Shown here: piece by piece, positions 1-11,826 of the stretch | Numbering within the stretch: position 1 is the first letter of the stretch | How the letters are laid out: every line of letters begins with the position of its first letter | Assembly (NCBI GenBank): GCA_036435485.1 | Contig: CM071597.1 | Location: forward strand, 177,426,147-177,490,146 | Length of the DNA stretch: 64,000 nt | Reading direction: 5' to 3' | From: Saposhnikovia divaricata | Taxonomy: Eukaryota > Streptophyta > Magnoliopsida > Apiales > Apiaceae | Notes under the pieces: model-generated | Database searches by the model: none | The model's input: only the letters and a program-made list of their open reading frames with translations | Told to the model about the DNA's origin: nothing | Position numbers and translations under genes: made by a program

Positions 1-385
1 TTATAAATATTATATAAAATAACATTTTTTAAAGCCTACACCCTCTCATAACATACATGTTCAAAAGTAGTGTAATAATTTATTCAATTAGAATATTAAT
101 TTAATTCGACACAATATAATGAACAACGGGTGTATAACTTTTTTATCGATTTAATCTACCGATATAATTGAGTTTTTCAATTTAATCGGTTTGGTCATAA
201 TCCATGTGTAATTTTTTCATGTGAAAAATAAAAAACTATTTTTATTATTTTTATTACAGGTGTTAAGCGAAGGTTTATATATTTTAAATTTATTACGATT
301 TCCATAATCACTAATAATAAAGATTGCTTGAGAAGTTAAGGACCGTCTGTACTACAATTGTCCGAAAAGATATTGGAGTGGTATT
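1..385. other. AT-rich flank, no gene seen
   Basis: Very AT-rich sequence without a convincing reading frame or RNA gene. It flanks the left end of the nested retroelement stack. The last five bases (381-385, GTATT) are the candidate left target-site duplication of the SIRE-type Copia element; the right-hand counterpart at 29819-29823 is GTATC, one mismatch. Confidence 0.5.
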
Positions 386-957
386 TGTTAGGTCCCGAAG
401 TATCGTAGAAGGGGGGGTTGAATACGATACTACCAAAAAAAATAATTTCGAGAATATATATCTTTATTGATAATAAACTCGAAGGGGTATTACAACTTCT
501 AATCCAATGGATTAGCTTCAAAACCTGAACACTCCTAAGGATAGTTTAGGCACGATGACCTTCTACCCGCCACTTCCTGAAAGCGGGCTAAGCCGACTTT
601 CCTACTAGATGGACAGTCTAGCAGCTTACACTCCTAAGGATAGTTTAGGCACGAGGACCTTCTACCCGACACTTCCTGAAAGCGGGCTAAGCCGGCTTTC
701 CTACTAGATGGACTATCTAGCAGCTTACACAGAAAAGATATAAGAGAGAGAATAGAGAGTTGTGTGTTGAGGTGTGTTTTGAAATGAAATACAACAGGCC
801 TATTTATAGGTTTTAGAAAGTCACTATTTGACACTATTCCAACAACCCCCAAATAGTAACCGAGCACTATTCCAATAACCCCCAAATAGTAACCGGACAC
901 TATTTCACCAACCCCAAATAGTAACCGGACACTATTACACCAACCCCAAATAGTAAA
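386..957 (-). repeat. Left LTR copy of the SIRE-type Copia element, truncated
   Basis: Matches 18726-19040 plus 29317-29540 over its whole length with scattered substitutions. It contains two tandem 99-bp units (531-629 and 630-728) and about four copies of a ~33-bp unit containing CACTATT and CCCCAAATAGTAA (826-956). The match stops where a Gypsy LTR begins (958), so the last ~280 bp of the LTR are absent here. Confidence 0.75.
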
Positions 958-978
958 TGTAATATACAGCAAATTTAG

Positions 979-1024
<46 letters not shown>

Positions 1025-2870
1025 TTATAATTTGATGAGGAGTAGAATTTGGGCAAGTTATGGGTTATATTAGAATAATAATAGAAGTTGGACTTAAAGA
1101 ACATTATTAGGATTATGATTATGGTTTTAAGTATATTTATTCATAATTCTTTTAGAGGCGCCAAGATCAAGTTCATTAGATAAATTTTACCAAGGTATGA
1201 ACCTCTTTTCATCTTATTCCTCGTATTTATCATTCAAATTCGTAATATTTGTGTTGTATGATTCCGCCATCTTCTAAAATACATATTTAATTCGTTATGA
1301 TTCGGAATTTAATGATTCTGGACATTCTGGAAAGATTTTTTCGTTTTCTACAACTTGTATTTCACGTACTTTTATCAAATTCAGAGCCAAACTATGTCAA
1401 AAAATTGAGTTTTCTATAAGCAGTTTTTACAACTACGGGATTTAACAACAGCAACTTCGAAAATTTCTTTAAAATTCGATTTATGTCCATTTTGGATGAT
1501 CTTTAATAATACGAAAAGCTCTTTCAATTGTATAAAACTTTTATTCTTTGTGTTTTCTGAGATTATGTCTCAAACTATTACTAAAAGTCTAAAACATAAT
1601 CAGATCTCATTTTCAGAATTAAAATCTGAATCAGTACACTTTTTATTTGATTCCCAATTCGTTATAAATCCAATGTTGATGACTTTTATCTCTCAGTTTT
1701 TCCATAAAACATCATCTAGAGGGTCGAAATAGTAAATTACAGAACTGATCAAGATTAGTAATTTAAATCGTTTCACGGAATGAGAAATTTGTTATATCGG
1801 GATCTAGGATTTGAGAACTAATATTATTATTTTGTAATTAGATCGGGAGCTGAAAGTTTAGTGATATGCTTGTGAATATTGTTAGTGTTCTTGATCATTA
1901 CTTTTCGAGGTACGGATTCTTTCTCCTTTTATTCAACACTACTCTTAATTAGGAATATTTGTAGTTGATTCGTTTTGCTCTTAAATCTGTTTGTTTTGTT
2001 TCATCCCAATTTGATTATTTTGACTTCTAAAGATATTTCTAAATATCTTCCGAAATATTCAAATATCTGTTTTGCAGCATTCAAAAATTATGTATTTATT
2101 TGTTTTGAAAAATATTCAATATCTTTTTCTGTGATTTTCTGAAATTTATGAATTTAAATATCTGTTAAAATATTTGGAATATCTGTTTTCTGTGATTTAT
2201 AAAGATTTGCGAAAATACTTTATTTGAACCCTTAGTGATATAGGGTATACCGAGTTAACCAGCTGTAGGGGTACTACAGCCATGTCATTACGGCACCAGT
2301 GACATGACGCTTCCGTGGCAGTGTGATTGGTCATGGCGTATCCTTCTGATAACTCAGGTGGCGAGCTTTTGCGCATTTTGATATTTGTTTCAGGATACGT
2401 GGGTGCAACCAGATTTGATTTGATTTGTGATTTGATTTGACGGTGACGTGTATATGCCGTACACGTTATCCGATTTGTTGCACACATTAGGTACCCTATG
2501 ATGTGTGCATTTGTATCTGTTCTGATCTCGGTATGAAATATCCTAACTCCTCGTTGCTTCAGCCATGCATATTTTTAAAATAAATGTTTTATTATAACTG
2601 TCAAATATACATATCTATTTTTTTTCTGTTTTGTAAATTGTACTCCAAATCCGTACTGGACGTTTGGCTCATGTCGTATTTTTTTCTGGCAGGCACTTAG
2701 GGGGATCTGGGACTGTGTGATGGAGAGCTACCCTTGTTCCATTAATTAGGACTTATGGACTTCCAGCATTATTTGGACTTAATCATTTATTTAGAGATTA
2801 TTTTAGTGCTCTGTTGCAGGTTATGGATTTTATGTAATATCTCCTCCCATTTTAGGAAGGGGGTGTTACA
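958..2870 (+). repeat. LTR of a Gypsy element (chromovirus/Tekay-like), inserted in the Copia LTR
   Basis: Begins TGTAATATACAGC exactly where homology to the Copia LTR stops and ends GGGGGTGTTACA, giving inverted ends TGTAA/TTACA. It is followed by a tRNA-Met-like primer site (2875-2891). Length is 1913 bp. A long LTR ending in GTGTTACA followed by a TGGTATCAGAGC-like site is typical of Tekay/Del chromoviruses (family knowledge). No second LTR and no coding region of this element remain in the window. A (TAA)n microsatellite of about 13 units lies at 984-1023. Confidence 0.6.
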
Positions 2871-2874
2871 AAGA

Positions 2875-2891
2875 TGTTATCAGGGCTTAGG
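2875..2891 (+). other. Primer-binding site of the Gypsy LTR at 958-2870
   Basis: TGTTATCAGGGCTTAGG resembles the initiator-Met tRNA primer site TGGTATCAGAGC with two mismatches. It lies four bases after the LTR end, as expected for an LTR retrotransposon. The following ~70 bp (to about 2960) look like the matching 5' untranslated leader. Confidence 0.6.
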
Positions 2892-5560
2892 TTCCTTCTT
2901 GTAGAAAGCCTATTTAGGTTGACCTGTGAGATTGGGTAGACATTAGGATGATACACGTTAGGATGGGTTAAGATGGGTATTACCTTCTAAAATTTCATTT
3001 AGTTTTGTCCAGTTAACAATTATTTTACTTTTATGATATTTTTTTTAGAATGAAACTTTTCAAATATTTGGTTATGGTTGGACTCAGTTTCTCCTCTCTT
3101 TCTCATCAATCCGGTACCTTTGAATTTTGTCTTTGCTAGTTAGTCACCTTACGTTTTTAAAGACCCTGCCATGAATGCTATTATTTTTAATTATCAAGAA
3201 TCACTTGTAAGATTATAGTATATTCACATTATTTTGATACTGGTAGCCTCTATTTCTTTTTACTAATAGAATTTTTTTTCTCAATTTATTTAAATTATGA
3301 TTAAAACACTCATTCTAAAATTTATAATTTAATTATTTTATTTTGGGGACGCTCAAAATAAATAATTAAATAAAATGGTATTATTAATTTTAGGGACGCC
3401 TAAAATTAATAATTCGGTAAAGGAATGTAAGTGTTATGTATTCTAAGTATTTTTATTTTTTTTTAAAAAAACAATTATCGAGGTATTTGGAATTATCTAT
3501 ATTGTATGTTATCTAGCGGCTGTCATTTGCCATCCCAAGTAGGTTTTAAAAACATATATATCTTTTTAAGGTTAGATTTTTTTTTCCTTTCCTAGTATCA
3601 AGACTTATTCAAAGACCAATAACTTTAGTTTAATCTATCTTAACAATCGAAATCTTTTCTTATTATTCAATTGGACACTGATTTTCTTCTAATTGTATGT
3701 TTCTAATAAAATGTTGAAGTGTTATAATTTAAAAAGATTAGTAGGACTTGGATGAGATTAAGTTATTTATTATAATATATTTTGTATGCAAGTTATTTAA
3801 TATTCAATGTTGAGCTTTAGAATATAATTTTTTTTTGAACTACTAATTTTTTTTTCCTGTATATTTGTTTCTTATTAGATACTTGTGCAACTGATCCATA
3901 TAGTTTACACGTGTTGATTGTTTTAAGTTGAGTTTAATATTATTTATATTTTATTTACAATATATGATAATTTAATTTATTTCAATTTCGATATATTTTG
4001 TTATGACCGGGTCTCATAATCTGGACATAAGGATAGTGAACATGTAAAGACACATGTGTTGTTAATTTTGATATTTAAAATAAATTAATATCACTAGTGA
4101 ACCTTAAAAATAAGAGTTATATTGTGTATTTAGCCGTACTAGTCACTAGGAGAGAACCAGGAGAAGAGAAAAAAAAAAGAGCAGACTGAGCATGTGAGAG
4201 ACAGTGGAGAAAGGACAAAAAGGACCATAAACATTATATAATTTTAGTCAAGTACAAACAAAGTTACATATTTGGTAATTATGTGTTATGTTTAATTGAC
4301 GCACTTAATTAATTATTTTCTAGCCTATTGTCTATTAGTGTTTATGCATGCTTATTGAGTTCATAGATTTGTATTTTTACAAGTCAAGTTATTTGACATT
4401 TCGTAGAGTGTCATATGAAAATTTATATCATAGATGTGTGTAACATGCCTTGATTAGTTTAAACCGTGTGAGACTAGATTGTTGCTAATTTAATTAAGCT
4501 ATTATATTTGTTGTATGAGATTGTTTTATAATCTATTTGAATATAACTATATGTCAAATTGCTAATACTGAAGATGTTAATTTAATAATTTTTTAATTGT
4601 GTATAGCTAATATTAAGACATTCTTAAATTTATGTATAAAAGTACTCAACCCTAGTTTATTTTGCTAGTCAAAACGTGAGCATTAGTTGTTTTAGCACTA
4701 AATGTTTTTATGAATTATTTGAACACATCATTCATTATTTGTGGTATCTAGACACTAAGTTACAACCCAATTTATTAATTAATTACAGAAAAAAATTAAG
4801 AGATTTTATTATTTAGATTCTATTCCTTATTTTGATATATGTTTACATGTATATGTATGGATGAGTGTGCCCTATTTGAAGTAAATATTTATTTATTTTT
4901 ATTTGTTATTATGTGTATATTATATATGTTGACTTAATTATTCTAATCTTATTAGTGTCACTAATCATATTAAAAGAATATGTTAATTAACTATTTAATA
5001 TAATATGATAATAATTAAAGATGTGTTGTACACAATGGGTTCAAGGTAGTTATAAAAAAACGTGACTATGTAATAAGCAAATTGATATGTATGGGTTTTT
5101 TTTCGTTATGTGTGTATTAATTATCGTGCTCAATTTGGATGTGCATTTGTCAATATGTATTTCAAGATTTCTAGTAGCAAAGGATTAGGAGATTTAATAA
5201 TTTGTCTTGAAGACATGACTCATATAAAATTGTTTATACTAACAGTATTTATATGTAATAGCAGTCTTGCACGAAAGAAGTAGGGAGTGAATGAAATTGC
5301 TTATAGATAATAATCACGACTAAAGTTATCACAAATGCATAAATATTCTGTATCGGTTATATATATGAGATTGTATTTGTCATTCTTGTTCATTAGAAAT
5401 TTTTCAATGCTCGTTAGACATATTGTAAATTAATTTATGAGGAGAAAGTCGAAGTTATCTTAGTTGAAAAGAGCGATTTATTAGATAGGAAATCATTCTT
5501 TTTATCAAAGCTCTGTGGAAGAATCATTAAGCAAGAAGAATCAATCCGTAAAAAAATACT
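2892..5560. other. AT-rich remnant region without genes
   Basis: About 2.7 kb of AT-rich sequence with no long reading frame. The first ~70 bp continue the Gypsy leader; the rest is unrecognised. It ends abruptly at about 5560, where the Copia pol remnant begins in mid RNase H. The region therefore contains at least one deletion junction that removed the rest of the Gypsy element, part of the Copia LTR and the Copia 3' internal region. Confidence 0.5.
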
Positions 5561-8465
5561 GAGTTCTGCTTCTTACTGAACCATGAGACCAGCTTGTTTC
5601 CCAAGAATTGACAGGTTCTTGTGGTACTTTTTCTATCCATTTTGCAACCTGCATAATCTGCATCTGAGTAACCAATTAGATCAAACCAGAATCTCTAGGG
5701 TACCAAATGCCAAGGTTTGGTGTTCCCTTGAGAAATCTGAAAATCCTTTTAATAGCTACCAAGTGAGATTCCCTAGGATCAGCTTGAAATCTAGCACATA
5801 AACATGTAGCAAACATAATATCAGGTCTACTAGTTGTTAAGTATAAAAGAGATCCAACCATGCCCCTATAGCTTGTCATGTCCACCTTCTTTTCCTTAGT
5901 AGCAGTGGCCATGGGTGTTTTTACAGAAGAGCAATCTGCTAAATCAAACCTTTTTAAAAGATCATAAATGTATTTTGTTTGACTTATAAAAATTTCCTCA
6001 TTCACTTGTTTAACTTGTAAACCAAGAAAATAAGTTAATTCACCTATCATACTCATTTCATATCTACTTTGCATGAGTTTGGCAAACCTCTTGCAAAGTT
6101 TCTCATCTGTAGACCCAAATATTATATCATCTACATAAATTTGGACAAGTATCATAGAGCCATTGACATTTCTATAAAAGAGAGTTTTATCAACAGTACC
6201 TCGATTGAAGTGATTCTCTATAAGGAACTGTGAGAGTGTGTCATACCAGGCTCTAGGTGCTTGCTTCAGGCCATAGAGTGCTTTGAGTAGAAAGAACACA
6301 TATTCTGGAATGTCTGGATCTTCGAAACCAGGCGGTTGACTAACATACACCTCCTCCTCTAGAGTACCATTCAGAAATGCACTCTTGACATCCATTTGAT
6401 AGACTTTGAAATTGGCATGCGCTGCATAGGCCAGGAAGATCCTTATTGCTTCTAACCTTGCCACTGGTGCAAAGGTTTCTTCAAAGTCAATTCCTTCCTC
6501 TTGACAGTAGCCTTTAGCCACTAATCTAGCTTTATTCCTTGTGACTATGCCATTCTCATCCATCTTGTTCTTGAATACCCACTTAGTGCCAATCACTGAT
6601 TTGTCTTTAGGTTTGGGTACAAGTTTCCATACTTCATTTCTTTCAAACTGGTTTAGCTCTTCTTGCATTGCTAAAACCCAGTCTGGATCCAAAAGAGCAT
6701 CATCAACTTTCTTAGATTCCTCTTTGGATAGAAAACTGCTATACAAGCATTATTCTTGAGTTGCTCTTCTAGTTTGGACCTTTGCATTAGGATCTCCAAT
6801 GATAAGCTCAAATGGATGATCCCTGGTCCATTTTCTTTGTGGTGGTAAGTTTGACCTTGATGAAGTGGCTTCATTTTCTCTATGTTGATCATTGTGGCTT
6901 GTTGTTGAGTTTTGATTGTGAGAAACTCCCCCTGAGTGTATGGCCCTCGAGATTGATGAAGTTCTTACAGATTCATCAACAGATGCTTCTTTTTGATTTC
7001 CAACTGATGGTGTAAGTTGCTCTTCAATAGGTGGTTCATTCTGCACTTCAACTGATGATCCTTGTTTGTTTCTCACACCATTTGATCTCCATTCTTCATC
7101 ATCATCTTCACTTTCTTCACCACTTCTCTCATTCTCAAATGAGAGAGACTCATGAAAACCTTCATCTACTAGACCAGATATTTTCTTGTCATCAAAGACA
7201 ACATGTATAGACTCCATTACAATGTTTAGTCTTAGGTTATAGACTCTGTATGATTTTCCAGCTGAGTATCCAACAAAGATAGCTTCATCTGCCTTTGAAT
7301 CAAATTTTTCAAGATGCTCACCATGATTTTTCAGTACAAAGCATTTGCATCCAAAGACATGTAGAAAGCTGATTGTTGGTTTCTTGCCTTTGAAAAGTTG
7401 ATAAGGTGTCATGCCTTTTGCTTGTTTGACCAAAGAAATATTCTGAGTGTAGCATGCAGTGTTTATAGCTTCTGCCCAGAAGTATGTTGGTAGCTTAGAT
7501 TCTTCAAGCATTATTCTTGCAGCTTCAATTAGAGTTCTGTTCTTTCTTTCCACTACACCATTTTGTTGAGGAGTTCTTGGTGCAGAGAATTCTTGGATAA
7601 TTCCTTCTTCTTCACAAAACTCTCTTATTACAGAATTCTTGAACTCAGTTCCGTTGTCACTTCTAATTCTCCTTACTTTGAGTAGAGGATTGTTGTTGAC
7701 TATCTTGATGTGATTTATAATGACTTCACCCGCCTTATCCTTAGAGTGTAGAAAAAATGTCCAAGAGAATTTTGAGAAATCATCAACAATCACAAGACAG
7801 TATTTCTTCTTTGAGATTGACAACACATTGACTGGTCCAAAGAGATCCATGTGAAGTAGTTGCAAGGGTTGATCAATTGATGACATTGACTTTGATTTGA
7901 AAGAGGCCTTCTTCTGCTTCCCTTTCTGGCATGCATCACACAATCCATCCTTGGAGTAATCAAAATTTGGAAAACCTCTAACAAAATCCTTCTTTACCAA
8001 CTCATTCATTGCTTTAAAACTCAAGTGTGACAATCTTTTGTGCCAAAGCCAACCTTCATCTACACTTGCCTTGCTGAGAAGACATGTAGTCATGTTTGCA
8101 TTTGTTGAATTGAAGTCAGCAATGTACACATTTCCTCTTCTATCTCCTGTCAACACTACCTTGTCGTCACTTTTCTTAAAAATGACACAAGCTTCAGATG
8201 TGAACCAGACATTCTGGCCTTTATTACACAGTTGACTGACACTTAGCAAGTTATGCTTAAGTCCATCAACCAGTGCTACTTCTTCAATGACAACATTCCC
8301 TTGTGAAATCAAGCCACATCCTCTAGTATATCCTTTGCTGTTGTCTCCAAAGGTAATGCTAGGGCCAGCTCTCTCCTCAAACTTAGTGAGCAGGTTAGAA
8401 TCTCCAGTCATATGCCTAGAACAACCACTGTCCAGATACCAAAGATTCTTTCTATTTCCCTGCAC
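5561..8465 (-). pseudogene. SIRE-type Copia pol: protease, integrase, reverse transcriptase, partial RNase H
   Basis: Reading leftward from 8465 the translation shows the aspartic protease core LDSGCSRHMTG, the HHCC zinc finger ahead of integrase, the integrase core (HMDLFGP, SDNGTEF and the Glu in PQQNGVVERKNR) and then reverse transcriptase with KARLVAKGY, QMDVKSAFLNG and the catalytic YVDD box near 6140. Breaks: an in-frame TAA at 6750-6752 between integrase and RT, a one-base deletion in a T run at about 5676 that ends the RT frame, and loss of everything after the start of RNase H near 5560. The intact 571- and 356-codon blocks show moderate age. The copy cannot make a full polyprotein. 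Confidence 0.85.
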
Positions 8466-8479
8466 ACATCAAAACAAAA

Positions 8480-10325
8480 TCAAGTTGATTTTGGTACCCA
8501 AGTTTTCTTGGGTCCTGCCTTGTTAGCCAATTTCTTATCCTTCAAATCCCTTTTAACCGAAAGTTTAGATTGATTTATATTAATTTTGACTTTAGGTTTG
8601 GGCCTTTGAGAGACAGAATTTGATACTTGCTCATATTTGTTATAGTTAATAGCATTGTTAGGCATAGTCTGTGCAAACATGTTATTCATCATCCATGGCA
8701 TTTGTGGCATATTGAAAGTATTGTAGTATGGATTATGCATGAATGGCATGTTAGCATATTGACTAGATGCATGAGCAGAGGGAGCATACTTATTTGGCAT
8801 AACATTCATAGCAGGCACAAACATAGGCATGTTAGGTATCAAAGGATTTTTCATAGCTTTTCAGTGGTAGATAAATGATTAATACTTCCACACCTTACAC
8901 ATTCTTTCCTAGGAGCATATTTATCAGGTGTGTAATTGTTGTGTTTGTTAATCCCTACCTTACCATTTCTGTTCTTTTTCTTGTCCTTAACACCTGACTT
9001 AACATTTTCTAGCTTGTCCTTCAATTGCTTGTGGGACAAGTTGCCTATGTTTCTTTTCTCAGCTGATTCAGTATTGCTACATTCTCCATTAACAAAGTTC
9101 TTGTTGACAGGCCCGTACTTTTTATTCAATTTAGTTAAAGTTGCTTTGCTAACAGGCTTAAGTCTTAAAGAACATTCTTTTTCGACTAAATCACTGTCTG
9201 AAGTAACTTCCCTATCAACATCTAACTTAGCTTCTGCTAATTTGCAGAAAGAATCAAATCCTTGAACATTACAAATTTCCTTAGTTACAACTGTTGATCC
9301 TTTCCACTTAGCAATCAGATTTTGTTCCTCTACTAACTGTTTCTTTAAAACTTCCTCTCTATTTATAGCCTCAATCATTTCATTTTTAGCATCCAAGCAA
9401 TCTCTTCTCAGAGTTTCAAACTCAGTCAACTGTGTTTCTATTAAAGCATTCCTATCACTTAACTTTTCATTAAGGTCTTTAATCCTCTTATTATCTCTGT
9501 TAAGTGATTTCAAGGTAACATGCTTGTTATACAATTCAATAGACATTTCATCAATTGTGCTAGCACATTCAGCTTTAGAAAGATCAGTTAAGACTGTAGA
9601 GAATACCTAGTTGCTTGCTGAGCTAACTTCTTCATCAGTTTCGTTTGCCATGAATGCAAGATTGACAAACTCCTCTTCTGCATCTGAGTCACCTCCAGCA
9701 GCCCAGTCACTATCTTTTGACACGAATGCTCTCCCTTGTTACTTGAGAAGATCAAAATATTTCTTCTTGTAATCAACAGCTTCAAACTGCTTCTTCTCTT
9801 TCTCAGCTTTAGGCTTTCTTCATTCATTGGCAAAATGGCCAGCAATTCCACAGTTAAAACATTTGAACTTAGACCTTTCAACCATGTCTCTGGATGGTTG
9901 AAAACCTTTTCCGAATTGCTTGCCTCCTGCTGGATTCCTCTTGAATTTGATCTTCGGAATCTCCTTGACAAGAATGCCAGATAATCATCCAAGTCATCAG
10001 ATTCATCTCCACTCAATGCATCAAGTTCTTCAACCAACTTGCTTTTCCCTCTGCTAGTTTCAGCTCCACCTTCACAAGTCTTTGAACTTGGTGTGGCTTG
10101 AGTGCTCTCCATCTTCTCACTCACCTGGCTTACCGGAATATTGGCCACCAAGGCAACCGATCCACCTTTCTTCTGGATTTTCTCCACTTCCTCATCTTGC
10201 TGCATTTCAAGCTCATGGGTCTTCAGGATGCCATACAGTCTCTCAAGTGTAAAATCTTTATAGTCTTGAGAGTTCCTCAACGAGACTGTCACTGGCTTCC
10301 ATTCCTTAGGAAGAAATCTAAGAAA
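8480..10325 (-). pseudogene. SIRE-type Copia gag, 3' portion (interrupted)
   Basis: Continuation of gag left of the inserted Athila-type element. Segments 10325-9588, 9546-8851 and 8854-8480 lie in different frames. The zinc knuckle near 9830 reads CFNCGIAGHFANE and then a TGA replaces the last Cys; a second CxxC...H motif (CVRCGSINH, ~8900) also lacks its final Cys. A Lys/Glu-rich coiled-coil-like segment lies between them. The end KKTWVPKST followed by TGA sits just before the pol frame, a gag/pol boundary of the kind seen in SIRE elements. The frameshifts and stop make it non-functional. Confidence 0.8.
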
Positions 10326-10330
10326 CTTTA

Positions 10331-11815
10331 TGTTTGCAATATATTACGCAAGCGCACGTAGTCACAAGTAATATAATTAAAGTTTGTTCCGCAGAGATCT
10401 GGTTAAGTTTTAATCAGTAAATATGCCTATTCAACAATGTTTGGTTTTAATCCACTGCTAAGACAAATAATAATTTTGGTATTGATTATCTAAATTAAAC
10501 TAGGATGCAAATATTAAACTAAGAATTAAATTAACTAATGAGATTGAATTCGAATTACTAATATGAGAATAACATGGGATCCTAACTTCATTAAATACTT
10601 CCCTTAGATCTGACGCCTTTAATCTCTATATGCAATGGTTTTGATATCTGATCGGATAACACGAAACAAGTATACGCTACCTGTCAGCATACGCATACCA
10701 AACTAAACATACATCCACAAAAGAGATAGAAGATGAATAGACACCAATTATGCTTAGACCCTATATGTCTATAGAATCTGAAAACATAACGGTTGAAGAA
10801 CAGGTTATCCATTAAGATCACATAGGGTAGTATAAGTATTTTCATCTCACACCACGAATCATATTGATAAACAATTATGAACTATGCTAGCATGGCAAGT
10901 TCTAAATCTCAAGATCCACTTTCACTTCACAAGAGATTAACAATTCAATTTAGATGTTAGCTACGCATCTAAAAGCATTAAGATTAACCATACGAGGATA
11001 TCAATTTCACATCACACACAGATATTTACAGCATCAGGATACTAAGTTCCATAAATAAATCCGTTAGAATCCCATGACAACGATTAGCCCATAATTGAAC
11101 TATTCATCGTCATGGGATTTGATGAAATCATGATATAAAACAAGATATGAATAAAAGATGTAATTATATTAATAAACAAAGAGTTAAGAAAACAAATCTA
11201 GAATCCAGAATAACGCAAAAGATGAAGTAGATCTAGATCCGTTGCTTGTCACGAGCGTTGAATCCTTCTCTCCTTTTCTCCCTTGCAGATCTAAGCTATG
11301 TTACAATAATAATAACTAATAATATGTCTCTCCCTATTACAATGGTATGATGTGTTTAAATAGGCTCTAAAAGTCTTCCCCAGCAAGAAAATACAAAAAC
11401 AGAATTATAATAGAATTTCTGCAAGATACGTTTCCTAAATTGATTCTGTTTTTAAGGAAAATTCGTGGCTGACTTTTCTTCAAATTTTCTGGAACGTTCC
11501 AAACGTAATTGGACCTCTGGACCACCTTAGAATGATAGAGAATCTCGTTATCTTCGCGTGGACTGCTTACGGGCCTGAAACGGACTTCTAGAACTCAAGA
11601 TATGGCCACAACAGTGTAGACTGCGCAACCCTTCTCAGAAATTCGAATTTTAATCAATTAATTCCCCAAAAATTATAGAAGCATCCACCTTAGTCAACAT
11701 TCTCGTAATTATGCACAACTAAGCAAAACACATCAAAACTACAATAAACTTGAGTCCAAAACAATCAATTTAAGCCGAATTGAAGCGATCCAAGTGGATA
11801 TAAATCCACTTATCA
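10331..11815 (-). repeat. 3' LTR of the non-autonomous Athila-type element
   Basis: 1485 bp, plus-strand ends TGTTTGCA and TTATCA. Near-identical to 16917-18137 apart from about 15 substitutions by eye and indels; the other copy is 264 bp shorter. The segment 11001-11330 contains most of the sequence missing from the right copy. Confidence 0.88.
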
Positions 11816-11826
11816 CACCCCCAAAC
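11816..11826 (-). other. Polypurine tract of the non-autonomous Athila-type element
   Basis: Plus-strand CACCCCCAAAC reads GTTTGGGGGTG on the element strand, immediately before the 3' LTR start TGATAAG. That is the position and composition of a plus-strand priming site. Confidence 0.7.

Noticed and set aside
386..957. Independent solo LTR of a separate Copia insertion
   Set aside because: Orientation fits the 3' LTR of the pol remnant to its right and the outer flanks match 4 of 5 bases, so one element is simpler; not fully excluded.
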